Of a stretch of 64,000 nucleotides of DNA, positions 49,479 through 64,000 are shown in pieces. Origin of the DNA: Tubiluchus corallicola. Lineage: Eukaryota; Priapulida; Priapulimorpha; Priapulimorphida; Tubiluchidae. Location of the stretch: assembly GCA_030141605.1 (NCBI GenBank), contig JAQGDQ010000236.1, forward strand, positions 30,001-94,000, read 5' to 3'. Made by a program: the position numbers and the translations under genes. Under the pieces are notes generated by a model. The model had not been told where the DNA came from, did not search any database, and was given only the letters and a program-made list of their open reading frames with translations. The first letter of the stretch is position 1; every line of letters begins with the position of its first letter.

Positions 49479-51581
49479 ATGGAAATTTGGTTGCTACTGT
49501 TCGCACTCTTTTGCGTAGAATCTTACAAGTTTGAAAAGAAAGAAGATGACAAAGTGATAAGAGATTGCCCTCTTGGAGCTTTCAATGTGAAATCAGCAGT
49601 ACATTGTGCTCACGTTTGTGCTACTGTGTTGAGCTGTGTTGGCTTCAACGTTGGTGACGGAACTAATATTTGTGAACTAAGCGCTTGTGGATTAGATGAT
49701 AAAGCCCCAACTTCATTAAACAATTTCGATTTCTATGAAAGAGGTATTTTTTGCTTTGGCCTATATAATAATCCATACTGTGTAATTGCAAACGAAATTT
49801 CGGAACAGGTTCTTAAACAATGTTGGACAACAAGCACCTGCATGCGGCGCCAGCTTAGTTTAAACATGGGTTATTCTGACAGAAAATTATTATTAATTAA
49901 ACGAGGATTTTTCGTGTTTTAGTATGATTTTTGACCCATATGTCACACATACGGTGCTTAGTTACCAAAACACTTGAATATGAGGCTGACACTTAATTTG
50001 ATAAGTAGGTCAAATGACACGTGAAATGACCATGATTTTGTCCTGCCTGTAGTTAATAATAAAACGTTATAATGGTTATAGCGAATCAGACACATGTCCA
50101 GAGATCATGCAGGCGCATGCCACGTCACATAAACATGCCTCAATTACCACTGGCTATATAATTTGCCGCAAAACACAGGAATTTTTTGGCGCAGTTTGTA
50201 GAAAATTTTCGATTGTCGCAAAAAAGTCACCACCCTGTGAAACTTTGGCTAAACCCCACACGCACGTAGGCTTACATTTTGCTGGCATGTAAAACTTACA
50301 AACTTACATTTGTCAGCATTTAAATAGCTTGCATGCTACGCTGCTGTCAGTTTTTTTAAATTACGACACCATTTACTCTTGATATTATCCGAAAAAATCG
50401 CAAAAATTTAGAATACGGAAAACTCTGTTGTGAAGCTACAATATAAAAATTAGATAAAATATTGCATAAACGAGACCAGCATCCCGGCGAAATAGACTTC
50501 TTTATAAAGTTAGTACTTAAGAGAAGAATAAAAAATGCACTTAGAACGTTATTAAGAATCTAAATTATACGTTATACTGTAAGGACCTGTGTAAAACCTA
50601 CATGACTGCTCATCTTTAACGTTTTGTCAGGTAAGCGAATCCACGGAAAAAAGTGACAGGAAAAAGAAATAACCCAAATCCCAAGACATTGAGCAAAATG
50701 TGATTTTTTGCTTATCATAATGTTGATGATATATCATGATGTTATCATAATAAAATATAGTTTTGTCAATGTACAGTTAATAAACTGATCCAAAATATTT
50801 TTTGTTTTATCATTTTAACACTTTATGGTACTTACACTGTGATTGATTGGAATATTTTTGTTTGGATACCTGACTTTCTTTCCATGCCAAAATTATGACT
50901 TTTTCCTATGACTTTATTAAAAGGTCACCAGGTAAAAGTGTTCAGTTGTTTTTAAATCTATGTTCTGACTTGAAGTATCAGCTGTGCGGTTATGCAATAT
51001 TGGCACTAACACTGTATAACAGCTACACGTATGTACTTCCAAATTAGTTCGTGTAGGTCAGACACCGCAGAATGTTGCAAGACGAATGTTTACAACAAAC
51101 AAGCAAACAAAAAACAATGGACATACAGCACAGTGTTTTTATAATTGTTAAAATAATCATTGTTGTAGGCAACAGTGGTACATGTTCAGATGGTTTCGAA
51201 GAATTCAGAGGAGCTTGTTACTTCTTCAGCCCTGATCCATGCACAGGATGGAACAACGCACGCCAGACTTGTATTAGCAAAGGTGCCGACCTTGTCAGCA
51301 TAGAATCAGTGGCAGAATTCTCTTTTTTAAGCAGCAAGATAAAAGATAATGGATTTTACTACACTAGCGGAACAGATCTCGCAACAGAAGGTACTTTTGT
51401 ATGGGAAGCTACTGGACAACCGATTTACCAATACGGCGACATCTTCATGTGGGGTTCGGGGCAGCCTGACAATTCTGACGGAACGGAACACTACCTTGAA
51501 ATGACAGTGGAGGGTGTGCTCAACGATGCACCCGAAAGCCACGCTCATCCACGCCATTTTGTTTGCGAACGGCAGCCGTAA
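49479..51581 (+). CDS. Secreted PAN/Apple plus C-type lectin protein (two exons)
   Basis: Exon 1 is 49479-49743 (donor GAG|GTATTT) and exon 2 is 51169-51581 (acceptor TTGTTGTAG). Both are phase 1 and join into an unbroken 225-aa frame. MEIWLLLFALFCVES is a signal peptide. Exon 1 then encodes a PAN/Apple-like module of about 65 residues with paired cysteines (DCPLGAF, HCAHVCATVLSCVGFNV, CELSACG, NFDFYERG). Exon 2 is a C-type lectin domain: GFEEFRGACYFF, GWNNARQTCISKGADLVSI, WGSGQPDN, and the last cysteine in RHFVCERQ. QPD is the galactose-type triplet, but the usual WND is LND. The usual third and fourth cysteines around them are absent (EHYLEM, SHAHPRHF), so one disulfide is lost and sugar binding is uncertain. 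I started at 49479 because it gives a clean signal peptide. Confidence 0.85.
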
Positions 51582-51741
51582 AATTTAATGCACAAACGTA
51601 ATAGATCAATTTTCAAACTAAAGGTAGAAGGTATTTCGTAATCTTGAATGTTTTAAATCATGAAATGTTTGCTATTAAAGAATCCGAAAGATTTGCAGAA
51701 GAAACCATAACGAATTTGTGTATGGAAGCTTGGAAAACGCT

Positions 51742-52127
51742 TATGGCCGGATTATCCTACAGGCTAGTGTAAGCTGCACCCTAGGCAAAAAGGGCCCCTC
51801 AAACGTGGGAGCTCCCAAGTTTGAGGGTCCCCGCTAAAAGATTTTCAAATATCAATTTGTTAGAAAATGGGTATAATATTTTTATATTTTGCTTCGCTGA
51901 AAAATTCATTTAACTTAAAATAAAATTTAACCTTTAGGAGGACCGGGAGTCTTAAAATCCCATTTTATTCTAGTCTAGTTTATTTAAAGAGTTTGCAGTA
52001 AGTTTACTTCAAGCTATGTTAATGTCGGTAAAATATAACGTGAGTAAAGATATTCAACACGGGTAGAGGCGAGTTAGACGGTGGCTCCATTAGCCGATGG
52101 TCCCCAAAAGGTCATAATCCGGCCCCG
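51742..52127. mobile_element. DNA-transposon-like element with GGCCGGATTAT termini
   Basis: The left end is TATGGCCGGATTATCC and the right end GGTCATAATCCGGCCCCG, an inverted pair. The interior matches 40575-40783. Length is about 386 bp with no transposase. The flanking 8-mers (51734-51741 and 52128-52135) do not match well, so superfamily is not certain. The termini resemble those of hAT elements. Confidence 0.65.
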
Positions 52128-54164
52128 ATGATGCAGTTCTCGTGGTTTCTTAAATGGAATTGGAGAAGAAACTGAAATTTACACAAACTTTTTCAATTTG
52201 ATAGGTAGCTACTGCTGCAGCAGTCTCTTGACCGACCAAGGTGGGGTAAAAATTACCCCAGCTGTGTTTGCTCAATTTTTTATACTGATGCATGCAACGA
52301 AAAATTATCAAACTACACGTAATAGTGATCAAACATTTTTCAATTTGTTATGCAACCATACCTTGGCTTTGTTGCAAACTATTACTCTGACTTTTTTCAA
52401 AGCACAAGTGCCAGATACCACCCGACGTGGGGCAACGCATTACCCAGCTTCGTCTTTTATGTAAGCAAAAACAATATAGCATAAACACCATAATACAGCG
52501 GTGGAACGCCTCTTTCTACCTCATATAGCTACAATGATTTGACTCAGAACTTAGTATTGCATTACCAGATGCACATCGATTGCTAGTTGGTCATCTGTCA
52601 GTTAGTGATACACATTAAACAAAATGTTCATCGGATAATTTGCTACCTCGCTTGGTCTTTATTGTAATATAAAAACCCCTTGGTCAGCTGTAAGACATCT
52701 ATACAGTGTTGACACTACCCTAAAATCGTCTCACGATGGCTCATAGAAGTGAAGCACTTTAGAAATTTATTAATGCGAAAATGAAGCAAAAAAACTTCAC
52801 AATGATGGTGATAATGAAGAATTGATTAAAAAAGTAAAAGCAAATTACTACAAGATTTTGTTGCACTTAAATCTGTATTCTTCTGTTCAAGACTGTAACA
52901 AACTACTACAAAAAATGGTATGTAGTACAGGAATATACTGATAATATTAAGAGTGCATTTGAATACTGAGAATAACAAAGGTACCGCGTAGGTGGTAATA
53001 CTTCATAAATAAAAACGAACAAAAAGCTACAAAACAAATTATTATCATTTGCATATTATGTAAATTATTATGTAAACTAATTACATGTCCATGTTAGAAA
53101 AAATCTGCAAAAATCAGCAGTACTCAGTTAAACAAGCCTATATTGACACAACTTTTACCAGTTTTATCTGCTTGCTTAGACAATACGCAATAATTTAACA
53201 AGAAAATTATCTGGAATGCACTTAATGTATGCACCGGGAAAACTAAACTACAACTATTTAAAAAAAAAATCTAGTTTACTGTTTCAAGCATCAATTTAAA
53301 TTTAAATTAGGCTAATGTAATCATAATAAAGCAATAACAAAAACATACAAGAATGTAAATACAGCGCATCATAATTTTATTCTAACCGTTTTGAATGCTT
53401 TATTATGTTACTTATAAAGTAATTTATTATTTATTTTAATTCAATCCAGTCTACCAAAAGCGTGTTTTCCCTGGATTCCTCCTGTATTATTTTCATACTG
53501 ACTGGATTGATTTGATCCGATTAAAAATGCCCTGATTCACTATTCTACATGTAAATTGAAGATGGCGCCTCACAAGTTGAAACTTTCTAATAATTATCAA
53601 CTGTATTACCACATTCTTGTATCGTATGTGATACATATTAGTACCTATTATTAGTAGTTCATGCCATGTAAATAGTACTATGGTAACTGTTACACAATAT
53701 TGTTACACAATTACACACCTGCAATATTATAAAATGTAAAGCAAAGTTAAAGTACTGTACAATATTTCAAGTCATTTACACATTGCTATTGAACAGTAAT
53801 TAAGAACATGCAAATGGTGGTTGTTTAGTTTAAAATTACCAGTAAAAAATGATGAATATATTTGTGCTGGTATGTTTTATATTACTCGTACTTTTAGAAA
53901 CTGAGACGGCAATGGTTTTCTTGAAGGATATACATCAGTCGAACCTCCACAAGCAGGAAAGTTAACTAAATAATGAGCTGTGAATTATAGCAGGCACTAT
54001 TTCCTTTTTGAAATAAATGAGAAAAACATGGACAAATTCTTGGTAGTAAGTGAACACTAAGTAGCTTCAGTGTGTTATGTAGCCAGTGAAATGCTTTAAT
54101 TACACAGTTTTCCAACTTTAAACTGCATTCTTACACTGAACACCTAAACCTTGTGTGTTAGTAC
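52128..54164. other. AT-rich intergenic stretch
   Basis: No gene recognised. A frame at 52198-52464 is open but has no family pattern. The interval 53000-54150 is strongly AT-rich with no clear repeat ends. Confidence 0.3.
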
Positions 54165-55395
54165 CAGTGGCGGCTCGTGAGTGGATACTGTGGAACTGCA
54201 GCACCCCCTATTTTCACTCGATATTGTAGATAACTTTCAATATAATAAGAGTTTTTCCTTTAAAAGAATCTTTACACTTGTGCAGAATCAGAGCATGGTA
54301 CAGTGAGTGTAGTACTGTTTGCTTCACAGCCCAGCATGGTACAGTGAGTGTAGTACTGTTTGCTTCACAGCCCAGCATGGTACAGTGAGTGTAGTACTGT
54401 TTGCTTCACAGCCCAGCATGGTACAGTGAGTGTAGTACTGTTTGCTTCACAGCCCAGCATGGTACACTCCAGAAATGAGGTGTTTGGCTATTGCGTACAT
54501 GCAGAGCACGGTACAGTGAGTGTAGTACTGTTTGCTTCACAGCCCAGCACAGTGCACGCCAGCAATGAGGTGTTTGGCTATTGCGTGCATGCAGAGCATG
54601 GTACAGTGAGTGTAGCACTGTTTGCTTCACAGCCCAGCACAGTGCACGCCAGCAATGAGGTGTTTGGCTATTGCGTGCATGTGGCGCATGGTACAGTGAG
54701 TGTAGTACTGTTTGCTTCACAGCCCAGCATGGTACACTCCAGAAATGAGGTGTTTGGCTATTGCGTGCATGCAGAGCATGGTACAGTGAGTGTAGTACTG
54801 TTTGTTTCACAGCCCAGCACAGTGCACGCCAGCAATGAAGTGTTTGGCTATTGGGAGCATGCGGAGCATGGTACAGTGAGTGTAGTGCTGTTTGCTTAAC
54901 AGTCCAGCACAGTGCACTCCAGCAATGAAGTGTTTGGCTATTGGGAGTATGCGGAGCATGGTACAGTGAATGTAGTACTGTTTGCTTCACAGCCCAGCAT
55001 GGTACAGTGAGTGTAGTACTGTTTGCTTCACAGCCCAGCACAGTGCACTCCAGCAATGAGGTGTTTGGCTATTGCGCGCATGCGGCCATGCACACACGTC
55101 TGAGTCTTGGTAGACAAAGTACTGTCACTCACACAGTTTGTTGTCAGTTGTCACGTGCTGAACGCGAATGGATTAAGCTTGAACTGCAACAATTTAGGCT
55201 ATTAGTAAGCAAAAAATATTTTTCTTGTTTAGGATTTTATCAAGTTTATGTATAAACTTTTGTATGTTTGATTGTTTAAAATTATAATTACAATTACAAA
55301 TTAGATACATTTGCTTCCTTTTACACAGTATTAAAACAATGGCTAATAACTTTCTGAAGCAGCACCCCACTAATTTTAGCTAGGAGCCGCCATTG
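54165..55395. mobile_element. hAT-like element carrying a 90-bp minisatellite
   Basis: It starts CAGTGGCGGCTCGTGAG and ends CTAGGAGCCGCCATTG, an inverted terminal pair. The flanks are GTTAGTAC (54157-54164) and ATTAGTAC (55396-55403), a 7-of-8 target duplication. The subterminal parts GCAGCACCCC and GCAGCACCCC (near 54200 and 55360) also recur. There is no transposase. Most of the interior is the tandem array at 54290-55085. Confidence 0.8.
54290..55085. repeat. Composite minisatellite: 41-bp units grading into a 90-bp higher-order unit
   Basis: At 54294-54460 a 41-bp unit (GCATGGTACAGTGAGTGTAG then TACTGTTTGCTTCACAGCCCA) is repeated about four times. From about 54460 it alternates with a 49-bp unit (ACTCCAGAAATGAGGTG, then TTTGGCTATTGCGTGCAT) to give 90-bp repeats. 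The GAGCATGGTACAG phase point recurs at 54503, 54593, 54683, 54773, 54863 and 54953. Because 90 is divisible by three, long frames stay open on both strands. I do not consider them genes. Confidence 0.95.
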
Positions 55396-55403
55396 ATTAG
55401 TAC

Positions 55404-57039
55404 TAAATATGTGTAAGTATTTCTCCCAGGAATGAGTAGATGCACTGAACGCAAATATGCAATTAGATAAAATCAAATGACAAACAAATTAAATACTTAT
55501 CAACTTATTAGAATGTCATACTTCATCTACACCATAAAGAGAAATCCAATGGAAAGAAAACTCGTTAATTAAACACTTTTTTGATTTGTTAAGCAAAGAA
55601 ATATATCCTAAAGCATAAACAAAAATCTGCCTGCCTCGGAGGAGAAGGCAAAACATTCTTCTCTTCACTTTTTTATGCTCTTTAGATACTTTAAGATGAA
55701 AAAAAGGATACGCTAAATCTGGACTAAAAACTGTGGAACCAAAAATTTCTTCATATTCTTCCACTTATTATTTTTTAGCTAAAGATGTGAAAAACATCAT
55801 GAAATCGAGTGTCACACGCTAGGCACTGATAACATAAAACTTAAAAGCAATTTAGTTGCTGCACAGGAAAATATCTAAGTTCAGTGATTACACATTAATA
55901 TACCATTACCTAGCAACAAGATTATACAATGATGCTCCATAAGGTAACAAATCATTAATTTGCATTATGTATAGAACCATCAACACACCTATGTAGGTAT
56001 AATAATATAAACAGCTTAAATTCGTCTTTCAGTATCACAGTATGACATGGAAATATAAATATGATGCAGATGGCATATGTCAGCAGAGAGTTAAAGGTTC
56101 ATGTAAACCGCCAGTAACAATCTTCGGTTTCGCTTTTTATCAAAGGGTTAAAAAGTTCATCATCAAAAAGAACTTGTAAAGTGTTCATTCTAATAATAAG
56201 AAACTTAGGACAGTTTAAAATCATGTTGACATATTTTGTTTTAAGTGACCTTTTCTACTAAGTAATGTGAAATATGCTCTTTGATGCTCATATGCTCACC
56301 AGAACTGCTCATTGAAAATACGAAAGTGAGATGACTAAATAAAATTGGCATCTATTGATTACCTTCTCTGGTTTTACAAATTTTTATTTCATCTGAAGTA
56401 ATAAAGGCAATGCAGAAGTTAGTACTTTGCTATTAGTCTCAGTAAGTAATTAGCAAAAAGATGTTTCAGGTTCAGTGACTCAGATGTGTAAGAGGTGTTT
56501 TGTTTACATGAGCTGCAATGACCACAGGGCAGTCAGCTGATTTTGGTTGGAGCCAAGGCAGAGTTTGCAAAAGGTTAATTAAAATTAAACAACAATAGAC
56601 ATCTATCTAGCGATCCAGCTGAAGGCACCTAGTTGTGGACAACAGTAAGACAACAAGGTAACAGCTGTAACAAATCAGTATTTTTTTAACACAAGGAAGG
56701 AAAAAATTACATCTTGAAACTGGCAGAACACATCAACCTTAGTTACAGGCAAGCCAACCTGCATAACAATTCCCTTTAAACATTAACACCATAACAATTG
56801 ACAATCTAATTGCCAATCTGTAACATGTTATACACATCAGATGCAATTGGCATAATTTGTCATCGAAGGAATTAATACTAATTTATTGCATATTTCAATG
56901 ATAACAAATTTAAATACTCTATGTGAAAAAGACCAGGCTGTAGCAGTGAACATAACACAGCTAAAAAGGCCATCTAAACATTGATGGACAAGCCTTCTCA
57001 AACAACTTGTCATCTCAGTCGTAAACTGTGATGAAACTT
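55404..57039. other. Stretch downstream of the capping-protein gene
   Basis: AT-rich. The part near 57039 should be the 3' UTR of the minus-strand capping-protein gene. I see no gene in it. Confidence 0.35.
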
Positions 57040-62642
<5,603 letters not shown>

Positions 62643-63962
62643 TTTCTTGTGCACCTGACACGCCGAAGCTTCGTGTAACTAAGATTTTAATGTTTAAAGT
62701 TTATTTTACAAAATGTATGAAGCAAAACACAGAATTTCTTCAAATAAACGAAACTTAACAAAACCACAATTACAATATCCGGCACTTGGCATCAACGAGA
62801 ACAAACTGGATTTTCTTTCCAGTTTTAATTACACATTTTGTCGTTAGGTGACGCGACAAAACCGATGATGACTAGCGAGAGTTTGAAAAAATAAAATAAA
62901 AAACAATACTATACATATAGCGATAAAACATATTTTAAAAATAAAAGAAAAATGCGTAATTATTTTGTGTCTTAAAGTTTAGATATTAATGTTAAATTTG
63001 CAATTTCTGAACGATGACTTGCCCATTTTGAGAAATTTGTGATTTTGTGTGTTGCATGTAAACGCTCAGCCGCAAGGCCGAGAGGTGTAAACATGGTGCG
63101 TGTCTTGTCTTTCTCAGCCGTGTTTTGTTATTTATTTTTTATTTAGCTTTATCGCTGTTTCGGTTTTTCTGTTTTTAGCTGTATATTTCCTTGCTACATA
63201 AATATTATCAGCTTCCTTCCGATAAATGTTTACCGTTATCATATGTAACTGATACATGATCATTTTTAGGTACTTCCTATGTTTATTTGCTCGGAAGTGG
63301 TGCTGACAGGTGTCTACTTTTTTGCTGAGTTAACTGTTGCCACTCTGGGCAGATTTATTTTATTTTAGAAATCTGCCTGACCAGTATAATTGGGGTTACC
63401 CTTACTTAAATTATTGAAGTTATGCTTAAATCCAGTAGCTGGCTCTTCCTGACGAAGGTCTGGGCTTGGCAACATAAAAAAACTCGAAGCAAAATTACTG
63501 TTTTCACGAGCTACTATTGGAATTTAAAAATACGAGTTTTAACAATTACATTATTTGTTTCTAGCACAAAAAATTTTACTGGGTTATAAAATTAGATTTT
63601 TATTATTTTTTGAAGATTTTCTTGATAATTTGATGTTAGAATATAAAAGTCCAACATATTTAGCGTTTGTTATCATAAAAAACAAAAAATTGATGTTTGA
63701 CCAAATTTTGGTACATTCTCCTTTGAAGCATCATAACGAAGTTTTAAGTATGTCGACTTATGGACGGTTTTGGTTTGCAAGCACATAATTGAATTGAATT
63801 GAATTATAATGCTTGTATAAATAATGCTGCATTAGAATGTTACTAGTAATTTTTTGTGATTGTGTTATCAATTTTAAGTAATTAGGAAAACTTTGTTTCT
63901 TGTAAATCTCCATTTCTTGTAAACCAACAAGTTAAACAAATATTTTTTGTTTCTTTTCTCAG
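62643..63962. promoter_or_regulatory. Interval between CAPZB and a possible divergent gene
   Basis: It should contain the CAPZB 5' UTR and promoter (minus strand) and perhaps a promoter for the plus-strand exon at 63963. I see no reliable TATA box. A (TTGAA)n tract lies at 63790-63806. Confidence 0.3.
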
Positions 63963-64000
63963 ATGCCTACTCCGTCCGGAACTCCCATTATGTTCAATAA
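63963..64000 (+). CDS. Possible first coding exon of a divergent gene, cut by window end
   Basis: A pyrimidine-rich acceptor (TTTCTTTTCTCAG) is followed directly by ATG and a frame reading MPTPSGTPIMFN to the window edge. The clean acceptor and the codon mix suggest a coding exon after a 5' UTR intron. Only 12 codons are visible, so no family can be named. Confidence 0.4.
   Translation, partial: MPTPSGTPIMFN

Noticed and set aside
54360-55056. Long open frames on both strands with 30-residue repeats
   Set aside because: They come from a 90-bp tandem array whose length is a multiple of three, inside a transposon-like element; no start context or non-repeat coding part.
63555-63788. 77-codon frame near the right edge
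   Set aside because: Its start is weak, the composition is that of AT-rich noncoding DNA, and it runs into a (TTGAA)n tract; it may be a LINE remnant but I see no RT motif.

Overview
The window looks like nuclear DNA from an invertebrate animal; I cannot name the phylum from it. It is AT-rich and repeat-rich, its genes are split by GT-AG introns, and it carries animal-type LINE, hAT-like and pogo-like elements. I rebuilt the spliced genes by eye from acceptor and donor sites, reading-frame phase and protein family pattern.

Left part (1-8.3 kb). A minus-strand acyl-CoA dehydrogenase-like gene has four exons between 262 and 4657 and runs off the left edge. An unrecognised plus-strand reading frame lies at 5834-6277. 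A LINE 3' end and a possible small secreted-protein exon follow.

Middle (10.2-43.6 kb). Two minus-strand paralogues share a seven-exon plan with the same intron phases: a signal peptide, a pentraxin / LamG-like beta-sandwich, and a C-terminal cysteine-containing helical tail that I do not recognise. Gene B (31774-43565) is an intact 304-codon frame. Gene A (10218-21555) keeps every splice site and the frame but has two in-frame stop codons. Between them lie an intronless DHRS4-like short-chain dehydrogenase (25123-25914, plus), a LINE endonuclease fragment and a frameshifted pogo-type transposase. The introns of A and B hold LINE fragments, two hAT-like elements with 8-bp target duplications (one perfect) and long microsatellites. 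One of the hAT-like elements is nested in a LINE.

Right part (45-64 kb). It holds a LINE fragment split by a hexanucleotide array, then a two-exon secreted PAN/Apple plus C-type lectin gene (49479-51581, plus). Next is a hAT-ended element filled with a 90-bp minisatellite (54.2-55.4 kb). A complete seven-exon gene for the F-actin capping protein beta subunit (57040-62642, minus, 277 aa) follows, whose first coding exon is only the ATG. A possible divergent plus-strand exon starts at the right edge.

The genes do not form a pathway. Two themes stand out: secreted lectin-like proteins (pentraxin pair, PAN-lectin), and heavy reshaping of introns and intergenic DNA by retrotransposons and small DNA transposons. 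I see no bacterial-type operon, CRISPR array, rRNA or convincing tRNA.
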